From: a virus
Direction: 5' to 3' (one strand)
Length of the DNA stretch: 46,356 nucleotides
Virus record (IMG/VR): IMGVR_UViG_3300020472_000052
Coordinates: 1 to 46,356 of that record
Both the position numbers and the translations under genes were made by a program. Below, in pieces: positions 5,592 through 14,002 of the stretch. The notes under the pieces were generated by a model. It was not told the DNA's origin. It worked only from the letters and a program-made list of their open reading frames with translations, and searched no databases. How positions within the stretch are numbered: the stretch's first letter is position 1; each line of letters begins with the position of its first letter.

Positions 5592-5920
5592 AAAAGAAAA
5601 AGCCCTATTTCCCTAACAATTGGGAACAACTAAGAGCAACTCCATACATGTTGTTTGATCCTATGGAGTTTGATGTATTTATGGATTGGAAGATTGGTGG
5701 TTATGAAATACCTTCTTCTATAGCAGCTATTGTGCGTGTAAAAGATATAGATACATGTAAAGTCAAGGAGTATGTATATCAAAGACGTCATGCAGCTCAA
5801 AAGAAAGTTACGAAACTAATGACTGGTGGAGTACCTAGAGAAATTGTTGTTTGCACTGACGGAGCAGTACATTTTATTTATCCTAAAAATTATGAAATCT
5901 TTAGTAATGAACATGCCTAA
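5588..5920 (+). CDS. Hypothetical protein, 110 aa
   Basis: Early protein of mixed alpha/beta type, starting with a Lys-rich N-terminus (MKKKKPYFPNNWEQLRATPY) and containing YQRRHAAQKKVTKLM, a basic helix. No family recognised. It is coupled to the small genes on either side by short overlaps and is one of the last genes before RNA polymerase. Confidence 0.6.
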   Translation: MKKKKPYFPNNWEQLRATPYMLFDPMEFDVFMDWKIGGYEIPSSIAAIVRVKDIDTCKVKEYVYQRRHAAQKKVTKLMTGGVPREIVVCTDGAVHFIYPKNYEIFSNEHA

Positions 5921-6071
5921 TTCTATAAAAAAGATTATAGATTATCAAAAGGAAGCTATTGCTTCTATACCATCAGATCATCCACATAAGGATGAGATCA
6001 TCAATCTACTAAATGAACAAGTAAAAGACGATCTTCACAGTCAATTATGCAGCCAACCACAGCACAAATAG
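5913..6071 (+). CDS. Hypothetical protein, 52 aa
   Basis: Likely start ATG 5913, which overlaps the previous stop by 8 nt; the frame is open further upstream (possible starts at 5907, 5892 or 5826). Encodes MPNSIKKIIDYQKEAIASIP and a helical C-terminus. It runs 25 nt into the RNA polymerase gene, and the TTCACAGTCA element at 6034 lies in its last codons (LHSQ). Confidence 0.45.
   Translation: MPNSIKKIIDYQKEAIASIPSDHPHKDEIINLLNEQVKDDLHSQLCSQPQHK
6034..6043 (+). promoter_or_regulatory. TTCACAGTCA element at the RNA polymerase start
   Basis: Exact copy ending 3 nt before the RNA polymerase ATG (6047). There is no Shine-Dalgarno sequence at this start, so the element may influence expression of the polymerase gene itself. 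Confidence 0.5.
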
Positions 6072-8389
6072 ATGAGCAAGTTGAATTAGAACGAGATCAA
6101 ATCCGTCAAGGATTGAAAAGACTACAAGACAACACTCTCAAACTAGAGAATCAGTCTTATTCATCAGCTACTATTTATGGTATCTCATCAATTGATACAT
6201 TATTACCTTTGTTAGTTAAAAGGTTAGAAGACACTAACTTGAAAATACATAAAGGTAAATATGGTGTAGCTTTCAAGGACATTCATGGTTACTTAAGTAA
6301 TCTTGAGCCTATGGCAGCTGCAGCTATAGCATGTAAGATAACCTTTGATAAGGTATTCGGTTTCAAGGATGGTAGTAACCAAGCTACAAAGGTATGTGAA
6401 GCTATAGGTAAGGGTATAGAGGATGAATGTCATATGAGGCATTATGAATCCCATGCTCCAGCCTTATTACATACACTGAAGAAGAATTATTGGCATAAAT
6501 CATGCGGCACTCAACAGAAACTTGTAATTATTCGTACACTGATGAATCGTTACAATATACAGCAATGGACTTCTTGGAGTACTGCTGTTAGGGTGAAGCT
6601 TGGTGGATGGTTACTTGATTGCATCATGGAATCTAGCGGCTGGTTTTACAAGCTACCCATCAGAGAAGGTAGAAAGACTACGCTATATGTAGTGCCTACC
6701 CCTGAATTTTTGGATATCAAGGATGAGGTGATGAGTAATGCTGAATTATTCTCTCCTTTAGCATGGCCTATGCTAGTGCCACCAAGGGATTGGAGTAATG
6801 AAAGTCCAGGCGGATACATCACTAATGAAGTGATGCAAGGTCATGATTTAATTAGAAAATCTGATCCCTACCCTATACAGGGAGAACTACCACTGGCTTT
6901 TTTGAACAAGATTCAAACAGTTGGGTACACACTAAATCAGTTCACAGTCAATGTCGCTGAAACCTTACAAGTTAAAGGTATTAGTGTTGATAAGTTCTTA
7001 CCTATAATTAACTATGATCTACCACCTAAACCTGTAGATATAGATACTAATTACGATTCACGTAAGAAGTATAGAAGGGATGCTGCAGAAGTAATGAATA
7101 AGAGGGCTGCAGAGTTTAAGAAGTCTTGCAGAACTCGAATGACTATGGAAGCTGTACAAAGGTTTAAAGATAGAGATAGGTTCTTTGTTCCGTGGTCTTT
7201 TGATTACAGGGGTAGAGCATATCCTATACCTTCCTTTCTAACTGTTCAGGATACTGACTTTGGTAAATCACTCATAAGATTTGCTGATGAGTCGTATATC
7301 ACGGACGCAGGAGAGAAATGGTTGGCTTTCCAAGTTGCAACAACTTACGGTCTGGATAAGGAAACGATGGCTGATAGGTTATTGTGGGTTACACAGAACA
7401 TACCGTTGATTACCAGAGTAGCCACTGATCCTATAGGGAACATTGGTGACTGGGAGGCAGCGGAGGAACCGTGGCAGTTTATGTCAGCTTGTGAAGAATA
7501 CTACTCAGTTGTCTTAACTAAGAGTAGACTAACAACAGGATTATGCGTGGCCACCGACGCCACCTGCTCTGGACTCCAGATTTTGGCAGGGTTGGCAAGG
7601 GATAAGTCCACAGCTCAGTTGGTTAATGTAATACCAGCTGATCGTCCTCAAGACGCCTATAAGGTTGTAGCAGATAAGGCTAAATCGAATTGCCCTATTC
7701 ACATACAACAAGTAATGGATAGGAAGGTGGTCAAAAGAACCGTCATGACTATACCTTACAATGCTAAACCTTATTCAAACCGATCCTACATCAGAGATGC
7801 TTTATCTGAAAAAGGTGTAGAGATTGATAAAGAAGATCTAACTCAAACAGTACAAGCTGTTAGAGATGCTATGCATATCATAGTACCAGGTCCAATGGCT
7901 GTTATGAAATGGATAGAAGATGAAGTAGCTAAGGCTATTAAGAGGGGTGTGAAGGAGTTAGAATGGGTAACACCTTCTGGCTTTGTAGTTAACCAAAGGA
8001 TAATGAAAAAGAAGATTGAGGTCTTTGATCTACAACTTCTAGGTCGTTGTCAACTCAAGGTCGCTACACAAGATAAGAATGAGGTAGACCGTGCTAGGCA
8101 CAAAGCTGCTACAGCACCTAATCTAATTCACAGTCTAGATGCCTCGCTATTACATCTTGGAACTATTCGATTTAACAACCCAATTGCTTTAATACATGAC
8201 TCAGTATTATGTAGAGCTACAGATATGGATGAACTGTCAACTATTGTCAGGGAAACATATATGCATCTCTTTGCTGAGAATGATTATTTAACTGACTTTG
8301 CTCACCAAATAGGAGCAGAGACTAAACCACCGATCATAGGAGACTTAGAACCCTCTAACGTGATTGACTCAACTTATTTTTTCTGTTAA
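6047..8389 (+). CDS. T7-type single-subunit DNA-directed RNA polymerase
   Basis: Phage-encoded polymerase that transcribes middle and late phage genes in the host cytoplasm (T7 gene 1 equivalent). At 780 aa it is about 100 residues shorter than T7 RNAP. All catalytic motifs are visible: motif A VATDATCSGLQ with Asp504 (T7 Asp537), motif B KRTVMTIPYNAK with Lys563 and Tyr571 (T7 Lys631/Tyr639), and motif C IHDSV with Asp718 (T7 Asp812). FDYRGRAYP is the conserved segment upstream of motif A. The N-terminal domain is divergent, so promoter specificity is expected to differ from T7. Start ATG 6047 overlaps a small gene; the stop overlaps the SSB start as TAATG. Two TTCACAGTCA-type elements lie inside (6941, 8127). 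Confidence 0.97.
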   Translation: MQPTTAQIDEQVELERDQIRQGLKRLQDNTLKLENQSYSSATIYGISSIDTLLPLLVKRLEDTNLKIHKGKYGVAFKDIHGYLSNLEPMAAAAIACKITFDKVFGFKDGSNQATKVCEAIGKGIEDECHMRHYESHAPALLHTLKKNYWHKSCGTQQKLVIIRTLMNRYNIQQWTSWSTAVRVKLGGWLLDCIMESSGWFYKLPIREGRKTTLYVVPTPEFLDIKDEVMSNAELFSPLAWPMLVPPRDWSNESPGGYITNEVMQGHDLIRKSDPYPIQGELPLAFLNKIQTVGYTLNQFTVNVAETLQVKGISVDKFLPIINYDLPPKPVDIDTNYDSRKKYRRDAAEVMNKRAAEFKKSCRTRMTMEAVQRFKDRDRFFVPWSFDYRGRAYPIPSFLTVQDTDFGKSLIRFADESYITDAGEKWLAFQVATTYGLDKETMADRLLWVTQNIPLITRVATDPIGNIGDWEAAEEPWQFMSACEEYYSVVLTKSRLTTGLCVATDATCSGLQILAGLARDKSTAQLVNVIPADRPQDAYKVVADKAKSNCPIHIQQVMDRKVVKRTVMTIPYNAKPYSNRSYIRDALSEKGVEIDKEDLTQTVQAVRDAMHIIVPGPMAVMKWIEDEVAKAIKRGVKELEWVTPSGFVVNQRIMKKKIEVFDLQLLGRCQLKVATQDKNEVDRARHKAATAPNLIHSLDASLLHLGTIRFNNPIALIHDSVLCRATDMDELSTIVRETYMHLFAENDYLTDFAHQIGAETKPPIIGDLEPSNVIDSTYFFC
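6862..6882 (+). repeat. 21-nt repeat shared with the terL 3' flank
   Basis: TGATCCCTACCCTATACAGGG matches 1320-1340 at 20 of 21 positions. Here it is coding (inside the RNA polymerase gene); there it is non-coding and forms a hairpin. Confidence 0.7.
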
Positions 8390-8955
8390 TGGCTAGAACC
8401 ATACATACAACTGATAAACCAGTAACACTAGAAGGATTCCAAGCAGTACTAGCTCCTAGTAAGTTTGGTTATTCCTTATCGGCTATAGTTGATACTAAGA
8501 CTATCGACAAGCTAGAAAATGAAAGGTCTGAAGTCCTTAAGTGGGCTGAGTCCAAGCTCAAGAATCCTAAGCGTAGTACTCTCAAGCCAGAACCTTGGGA
8601 AGAAGTTAGTGAAGGACAATATAAAATAAAGTTCTCGTGGTCAGAAGATAAACGACCACCTGTAGTAGACACAGAAGGAGTACCTGTAACAGATGTTAAA
8701 ACACCATTATATGCAGGGTCTACGGTCAAGCTGGGTTTCTATCAGAAGCCTTATATCCTCCGAGATGGAGTTACCTATGGTAGTTCTCTTAAGTTGGTTG
8801 GTGTACAGGTTGTCTCAGTAAAAGGTGAGGCAGGCGTTGACACTGGTGACTTAGATGCTGACGCAGTAGCTGAACTATTCGGTACTACATCAGGCTTTAA
8901 GACTGGTGATCCTAACGTAACACCTACCACCAATGACGAAGAAGAAGACTTCTAA
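8389..8955 (+). CDS. Single-stranded DNA-binding protein (gp2.5-like)
   Basis: Coats ssDNA during replication and recombination and contacts the replisome through its acidic tail. The position directly after RNA polymerase and before endonuclease, the 188-aa length, the OB-fold-like beta content and the very acidic C-terminus (TNDEEEDF) all fit the T7 gp2.5/cyanophage SSB family. Start ATG 8389 overlaps the RNAP stop (TAATG); the last 23 nt overlap the endonuclease gene, and the acidic tail is encoded in that overlap. Confidence 0.85.
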   Translation: MARTIHTTDKPVTLEGFQAVLAPSKFGYSLSAIVDTKTIDKLENERSEVLKWAESKLKNPKRSTLKPEPWEEVSEGQYKIKFSWSEDKRPPVVDTEGVPVTDVKTPLYAGSTVKLGFYQKPYILRDGVTYGSSLKLVGVQVVSVKGEAGVDTGDLDADAVAELFGTTSGFKTGDPNVTPTTNDEEEDF

Positions 8956-9367
8956 AGAAGAATCACTTGAATGGGCTCAGAAAGCCTATGATGATTTAAA
9001 GAATAAGAAACCTATTAAATTTAGATCTGGTCTTGAAGAGAAGGTTGCTGATCTTCTTGAAGGACTAGGTGTATCATATCAATATGAATCTGAACGAGTT
9101 CCTTATACTATACAACATAATTACGTTCCTGACTTTGCTCTTCCTAATCATGTACTACTTGAAACTAAAGGGTATTGGGACGCAGCGGACAGACGTAAAA
9201 TCTTGGCAGTTAAAAAGGATAACCCGTACTTGGATTTAAGAATGGTATTTCAATCTCCATTCAATAAGATAAGTAAGAAAAGTAAAACAACGTATGCTCA
9301 ATGGTGTGACAAACATGACATACCATGGACTGCATACCATAATATTCCACTCGAATGGTTAATCTAA
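8933..9367 (+). CDS. Endonuclease I (T7 gp3-like Holliday-junction resolvase)
   Basis: Cuts branched DNA and, in T7, helps degrade host DNA and trim concatemers. The 144-aa length is standard. The family pattern is visible: FRSGLEEKVADLLE at the N-terminal helix, then the catalytic core YVPDFALPNHVLLETKGYW, giving the PD-(D/E)xK-type Asp and Glu-x-Lys. The start overlaps the SSB tail and the stop overlaps the primase start, typical of the compact T7 2.5-3-4 block. Confidence 0.93.
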   Translation: MTKKKTSKEESLEWAQKAYDDLKNKKPIKFRSGLEEKVADLLEGLGVSYQYESERVPYTIQHNYVPDFALPNHVLLETKGYWDAADRRKILAVKKDNPYLDLRMVFQSPFNKISKKSKTTYAQWCDKHDIPWTAYHNIPLEWLI

Positions 9368-10941
9368 CCAACGAATTCGTAAGGCACATGCCTTGCAGTA
9401 ATTGTGGCTCATCAGATGGGAATTCCCTTTATACTGATGGGCACACATACTGCTTTGTCTGTCACGAAAGAACAGGCGACAATGCTGTTATTCACAGTCA
9501 AAGAATGACTAAAACTGTACACCTTACTGGCTCAGCCGAACGGCTGCATAAAAGAAAGATATCTGAAAAGACTAATAGATTCTTCCAAATCTACAGGGAC
9601 GGGGACGTGTTACGGTTTCCTTACCATGATGAATCAGGTATATTATTAGGTGTTAAAACCAAGACAAAGCAAAAAGACTTTCGATATGAAGGAGTTTCCA
9701 CTGATACCTTATTCGCTCAGCATAAGTTTCCTAATACTGGTAAACGTATTGTTGTTACTGAAGGTGAACTAGATGCAGCATCGTGTTATGAAGCTATGCC
9801 AGGATGGCCTATGGTTTCCTTACCACATGGTGCTGCTAGTGCGAAGAAAGATATACAAAAACAAATCCCATTGTTCCAAGGTTATGAAGAGATTGTATTA
9901 TTCTTCGATGGAGATGACGCAGGGCGTAAGGCGGCTGAAGAGGCGGCATCAGTATTACCAGCTGGCAAGGTATCCATCGCTCGCCTTGAAGGCTTTAAAG
10001 ACCCCAGCGAGGCTTTACAAGCTGACGATGCTGAAGCGATTCGAAAGGCTATTTGGGACGCTAAACCCTTTAGACCTGATGGCATCGTCGATGGCAAGAC
10101 ACTCCTCAAGACAGTTACGACACCGCAACCACCATTTGATCATGAATACCCCTTCGCAGGACTTAACAAGAAACTACACGGGATCAGGTACGGAGAACTT
10201 ACTACATTTACTGCGGGCACTGGAGCCGGAAAGACATCAATCATGCGTCACCTCGCAACTGATTTACTCCAAAAAGGGGAATCAGTTGGGATCTTGGAGC
10301 TTGAAGCAAGTAATAGAAGAACAGCACTTGGACTGATGTCCACAGCTGTTGGGAAAAACCTAGCACTAGGAGAACACACAGAAGATGAACTTACAGAAGC
10401 TTTCAATAATTCCATTGCTAATTGGAATTTGTATATGTTTGATGGGTTCGGAAGTTTTGACCCCGATCTTATCTATAACCGCATTGAGTATATGGCTACG
10501 GGATTGGAATGTAAGATTATATTCTTAGATCACCTATCCATATTATTAAGTGGTCTATCTGGTGATGAGCGTCGCATGATTGATTCTACTATGACAAAAT
10601 TAAGATCATTAGTAGAACGTACAGGCATAGCTCTATTCCTAGTATCACATTTACGGAGAAGTAATAATGACAGTAATGCGCACGAAGAGGGTGGAAGAGT
10701 TTCCCTCTCACAACTACGAGGATCTCATTCGATTGCTCAGATCTCAGATAATCTCGTTGGGCTCGAAGTCGATCAACAAAGTGAAGGAGGAAGAAGTCCT
10801 ACGACTGTTAGAATCCTTAAAAATCGTTATTCTGGCGAAACAGGCACGTGCGGAACACTCAACTACAACTTAAACACTTGCAGATTTACAGAAAATGAAG
10901 CTACGGAACCACCAGTTTTCAACCCAGCCACAGATTTTTGA
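9355..10941 (+). CDS. DNA primase/helicase (T7 gp4-like)
   Basis: Bifunctional replication-fork protein, 528 aa. The N-terminal zinc-binding domain has Cys14, Cys17, Cys33 and Cys36 (CSNC ... CFVC). The TOPRIM primase core shows VVTEGELDAA and FFDGDDAGR. The C-terminal RecA-like hexameric helicase has Walker A GTGAGKTS, Walker B-like IIFLDHLSIL, and the later motif LVSHLRR. Start ATG 9355 overlaps the endonuclease stop. A TTCACAGTCA element at 9491 encodes part of Ile-His-Ser-Gln between the zinc and TOPRIM parts. Confidence 0.96.
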   Translation: MVNLTNEFVRHMPCSNCGSSDGNSLYTDGHTYCFVCHERTGDNAVIHSQRMTKTVHLTGSAERLHKRKISEKTNRFFQIYRDGDVLRFPYHDESGILLGVKTKTKQKDFRYEGVSTDTLFAQHKFPNTGKRIVVTEGELDAASCYEAMPGWPMVSLPHGAASAKKDIQKQIPLFQGYEEIVLFFDGDDAGRKAAEEAASVLPAGKVSIARLEGFKDPSEALQADDAEAIRKAIWDAKPFRPDGIVDGKTLLKTVTTPQPPFDHEYPFAGLNKKLHGIRYGELTTFTAGTGAGKTSIMRHLATDLLQKGESVGILELEASNRRTALGLMSTAVGKNLALGEHTEDELTEAFNNSIANWNLYMFDGFGSFDPDLIYNRIEYMATGLECKIIFLDHLSILLSGLSGDERRMIDSTMTKLRSLVERTGIALFLVSHLRRSNNDSNAHEEGGRVSLSQLRGSHSIAQISDNLVGLEVDQQSEGGRSPTTVRILKNRYSGETGTCGTLNYNLNTCRFTENEATEPPVFNPATDF

Positions 10942-11110
10942 ACATTATAAACATCCGTGGTATGAGCACAATGAGAAATTAGATAAGCAAGAATTAATTA
11001 AACCTAACCCACCTACGCAACAAGCAATTGAAAAGGCCAAATTCGTTGACAAAACCTACGAGTGGGATAGGACCAATAGTATTCGACCTAGAAACAAACG
11101 GTCTACTTGA
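10895..11110 (+). CDS. Hypothetical protein between primase and DNA polymerase, 71 aa
   Basis: Charged, proline-containing small protein (MKLRNHQFSTQPQIFEHYKH ... EWDRTNSIRPR). It overlaps the primase end by 47 nt and the exonuclease-domain gene by 83 nt or less. It is the only frame that fills the gap 10942-11027. No known domain; the overlaps on both sides keep confidence modest. Confidence 0.45.
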   Translation: MKLRNHQFSTQPQIFEHYKHPWYEHNEKLDKQELIKPNPPTQQAIEKAKFVDKTYEWDRTNSIRPRNKRST

Positions 11111-11600
11111 AAATGCTACCCACATCCACTGTATTGTACTTAATTATGTCAAAGAGAATTACACAGATAGTTACAACGATGAATGCCCTGGCAAAGGGAT
11201 GTCTAGCCCTGTGGTTAGAGCAATCCAATACCTCGAAATGGCTGATTATATCATCGGTCATAATATCGTGGGTTTTGATATCCCTATCATCAAGTCTATA
11301 TTTAGTTGGTTTAATCCCACTGGCATCATTATTGATACTCTTCTTTTATCTAGGCTTTATCATCCGAATTTACTCGACATAGATAAAAGACACGCATGGA
11401 AACACATGCCATTACAATTATATGGACGCCACTCCCTTGAGTCCTACGGTTACAGGTTAAATGAATACAAAGGAAACTTTGGACAAACTACTGACTGGCA
11501 GAAATGGTCTCAAGAAATGGAGGACTATTGTGTCCAAGACGTTAATGTAACCACAAAACTATGGAATCATTTCCTACCATACCTGAATGGATCACGCTAG
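11028..11600 (+). CDS. DNA polymerase A, 3'-5' exonuclease part (separate gene)
   Basis: Encodes only the proofreading domain of a T7-type family A DNA polymerase. ExoI is FDLETNG with Asp20 and Glu22, ExoII is GHNIVGFDIP, and ExoIII is YCVQDV. The protein ends right after the exonuclease fold; the polymerase domain is in the next gene, in another frame (-1 relative). The annotated start is TTG 11028; the true start is uncertain because the usual start just before IVFDLETNG lacks an ATG. The 40-nt overlap with the polymerase gene suggests coupled synthesis of two subunits. Confidence 0.88.
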   Translation: MKRPNSLTKPTSGIGPIVFDLETNGLLENATHIHCIVLNYVKENYTDSYNDECPGKGMSSPVVRAIQYLEMADYIIGHNIVGFDIPIIKSIFSWFNPTGIIIDTLLLSRLYHPNLLDIDKRHAWKHMPLQLYGRHSLESYGYRLNEYKGNFGQTTDWQKWSQEMEDYCVQDVNVTTKLWNHFLPYLNGSR

Positions 11601-12829
11601 AACATCAGGTAGCAGAAATCCTTACCCAACAACAAATCCATGGATGGTACTTTGATGAGCAAGCTGCACGGACACTTGAGTCTACTCTCCGAAAAGAGTA
11701 TGAAGACACTACTCAAGTACTTCGAAACAGGTATCCTTACGTCAAAGGAACAGAATTTACTCCTAAACGATCTAACAAAAGAACGGGATACGTCGAAGGT
11801 GCAACACTTACAAAACTAAAGGAATTTAATCCCACTAGTAGGGACCACATATCATGGATCTTACAGACACATTATGGCTGGACGCCTTCATCACTGACGA
11901 ACTCAGGGAAGGCAGTTATAGACGAGACCGTCTTAAAAGAACTTGGGACGGATATTGCTCTGAGCTTTCTGAAACTATTGGATCTGACGAAGCAGTTAGG
12001 GATGATATCAGAAGGCGTGAACGCATGGCAGAAGCTTGTTACGAAGTCTAGAATACATCATCACTGCTCAGTTGCTACAGCCACATTTAGATGTGCACAC
12101 CGTACTCCGAATCTCGGACAAGTTCCAAGTGATGAAAGATTTAGACGTTTATTTATTGCTACTCCAGGCTTACGAATGGCTTCTGCTGACCTTAGCGGGA
12201 TTGAGCTACGTATGCTTGCTCACTATCTCGGCAGATATGACGGAGGTAGGTATGCTAAGATCCTCGTCGAAGGAGACATACACCAAACAAATGCTGATAA
12301 GATTGGGGTTACAAGAAAACAAATCAAGACAATTTCGTACGCATTTTTGTACGGAGCTGGAAATGCCAAACTAGGACACTCTTATGACAAATTACTTTCA
12401 CAGTCAAAAGCCGAGAAGAAGGGAAAAGAGATTAGAGAAGCTTATATTGATGCCATACCAGGTCTTGCAGAACTCTTGGAGGGCGTACAAAAAGCTAGTA
12501 AGAGGGGTTATGTTCATGGACTTGACAACCGTAAGATCCTCGTTGACAAAGGACATAAGGCTTTAAACTACCTATTGCAAGGGTCGGCTGCAATAATAGC
12601 AAAGAAATGGATGGTTACCACTCATGACCATATCAAAGAAATGGGTTTACGCTGCAACCAGCTCGCTTTTATTCATGACGAGTTGCAGTTTGAATCCGAG
12701 CCAGAACATGTTGATGATCTCAAATCTCTTCTTGTTCTCTCCGCAGCTGAGGCTGGCGAGTATTACAATATGCGAATACCCGTAGGTGCTGAGGCTAAAG
12801 ACGGAGCCACATGGGCTGACACCCACTAA
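11561..12829 (+). CDS. DNA polymerase A, polymerase part (separate gene)
   Basis: Replicative polymerase domain, 422 aa, beginning almost exactly where the T7 gp5 polymerase domain follows its exonuclease domain (EWITLEHQVAEILTQQQIHG). Motif A is ASADLSGIELR with Asp210, motif B is RKQIKTISYAFLYGAG, and motif C is FIHDELQFE with Asp373. FNPTSRDHI, a T7-family landmark, is present. Its own ATG (11561) lies 40 nt before the stop of the exonuclease gene. It carries a TTCACAGTCA element at 12397 (LSQSK). Both halves look intact, so a split enzyme is more likely than a pseudogene. Confidence 0.93.
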   Translation: MESFPTIPEWITLEHQVAEILTQQQIHGWYFDEQAARTLESTLRKEYEDTTQVLRNRYPYVKGTEFTPKRSNKRTGYVEGATLTKLKEFNPTSRDHISWILQTHYGWTPSSLTNSGKAVIDETVLKELGTDIALSFLKLLDLTKQLGMISEGVNAWQKLVTKSRIHHHCSVATATFRCAHRTPNLGQVPSDERFRRLFIATPGLRMASADLSGIELRMLAHYLGRYDGGRYAKILVEGDIHQTNADKIGVTRKQIKTISYAFLYGAGNAKLGHSYDKLLSQSKAEKKGKEIREAYIDAIPGLAELLEGVQKASKRGYVHGLDNRKILVDKGHKALNYLLQGSAAIIAKKWMVTTHDHIKEMGLRCNQLAFIHDELQFESEPEHVDDLKSLLVLSAAEAGEYYNMRIPVGAEAKDGATWADTH

Positions 12830-12832
12830 CAT

Positions 12833-13597
12833 ATGAAATTATTAATAGATGCAGACTTCATCGTCTACAAAAATTGCGCTGCTGTCGAAACTGAACTTGA
12901 TTTTGGTGATGATGTCATCATTGTCACTTCTAATTTTAGCGACGCATATGCCGCAACAAATAGAGAACTTACCAGAATTAAAAACAAATTTGGGTCATTC
13001 TCTGATGTGATACTATTCTTCTCCGATAGTGAGAATTTTAGAAAGAAAATTTTACCTGAATATAAGGGTCATCGTAATCGTAAGAAACCTTGTGGATACA
13101 AGCGTGTTATAAACGCCTTACGTAAAGAGTATAAGGTTATCATTAAACCTACACTTGAAGCTGATGACAGCATGGGGATTTATGCTACAAAATACCCAGG
13201 AAATATGATTGTCTCTCCTGATAAGGACATGCGCCAAATACCTGGTAAATTATATAACTTTGATGAAACATTCACAGTCAGTAAAGAAGAAGGTGCAAAA
13301 TGGCATCTGATTCAAACCATGGCTGGGGATCAGACAGATGGTTATAAAGGACTCGAAGGAGTAGGAGTTAAAAGAGCTACTACTTTATTCGAAGATAAGG
13401 GTTACAGCTGGAAGACAGTATTAAATGCTTTTAAAGAAAAAGGTTTTACTGAAGAATCTGCTTTAGTTAATGCCCAATTAGCACGTATATTAACAGTAGA
13501 TGACTATGACTTCAACAAAAAAGAACCTAAACTTTGGACCCCCTCCCCCGATTACACAATTGACAGTGGAGCAAGATCTAAAAATGAGGATAATTGA
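12833..13597 (+). CDS. 5'-3' exonuclease (T7 gp6-like)
   Basis: FEN/RNase H-type nuclease that removes RNA primers and degrades host DNA. 254 aa. Metal-binding acids are visible in LLIDADF (Asp6, Asp8), LEADDSMG and VSPDKDMRQIPG, followed by the helix-3-turn-helix region MAGDQTDGYKGLEGVGVKRA. It directly follows the polymerase gene, as in T7. A TTCACAGTCA element at 13271 encodes part of TFTVS. The stop overlaps the next small gene. Confidence 0.92.
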   Translation: MKLLIDADFIVYKNCAAVETELDFGDDVIIVTSNFSDAYAATNRELTRIKNKFGSFSDVILFFSDSENFRKKILPEYKGHRNRKKPCGYKRVINALRKEYKVIIKPTLEADDSMGIYATKYPGNMIVSPDKDMRQIPGKLYNFDETFTVSKEEGAKWHLIQTMAGDQTDGYKGLEGVGVKRATTLFEDKGYSWKTVLNAFKEKGFTEESALVNAQLARILTVDDYDFNKKEPKLWTPSPDYTIDSGARSKNEDN

Positions 13598-13784
13598 AGA
13601 TAGACTTAATGAAACTTACGAAGAAAATAGAGAACATATCATTACTCTTTTCATGGCCTTACAACGACAGAACTTTGTACTAGGCAATTCACTCACCAAT
13701 TTATTAGACAAATGGCCAATGGTCCATCCTACTATAAACGAGGTTCCAGCGATGTTTGGGATTTCATTAGAGAGCAAGGATTAA
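13584..13784 (+). CDS. Hypothetical protein, 66 aa
   Basis: ATG 13584 starts MRIIEDRLNETYEENREHI, a charged helix, followed by a more hydrophobic helix and a short tail. It overlaps the exonuclease stop by 14 nt and the DUF3310-like gene by 73 nt in another frame. No family recognised. The frame is open to 13500, but the upstream part is the shadow of the exonuclease gene. Confidence 0.45.
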   Translation: MRIIEDRLNETYEENREHIITLFMALQRQNFVLGNSLTNLLDKWPMVHPTINEVPAMFGISLESKD

Positions 13785-14002
13785 ACTTTCATCTCGGAAA
13801 TGCTATCAAGTATATCTGCAGAGCAGGATTTAAAGATAGTAAAATTCATGACTTAGAAAAAGCTATTCATTATTTACAAAACGAACTCACCTATGAAAAA
13901 GACCTTTATTTCCGAGCAAGCCAGGGAATTCCGTACGAAGTACCAGCTCAAGAGCTCAGCGGATCGCTCCACGAGGTCGTGTCAGAAAAATCTGATTGTT
14001 GA
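13712..14002 (+). CDS. DUF3310-like (SaV-type) protein
   Basis: Small phage protein with the DUF3310 signature: SYYKRGSSDVWDFIREQGL, then NFHLGNAIKYICRAGFKD and DLEKAIHYLQNEL. The domain is widespread next to nucleotide-metabolism genes in phages and is thought to be a nucleotide-related helical protein, but its activity is unknown. The conserved part ends near residue 60; the C-terminal tail (110 nt) overlaps the MazG-like gene in another frame and is probably unconstrained. Confidence 0.8.
   Translation: MANGPSYYKRGSSDVWDFIREQGLNFHLGNAIKYICRAGFKDSKIHDLEKAIHYLQNELTYEKDLYFRASQGIPYEVPAQELSGSLHEVVSEKSDC

Noticed and set aside
7425-7441. GATCCTATAGGGAACAT inside the RNA polymerase gene resembles the end of a T7 promoter (CTATAGGG).
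   Set aside because: Only one copy, it lacks the upstream T7 promoter half, and it encodes a normal part of the protein (DPIGN); the phage polymerase is too divergent to expect T7 promoters.
9773-10336. 187-aa + strand frame inside the primase/helicase gene.
   Set aside because: Entirely inside a well-supported gene whose TOPRIM and Walker motifs are in the other frame; the composition is not protein-like.
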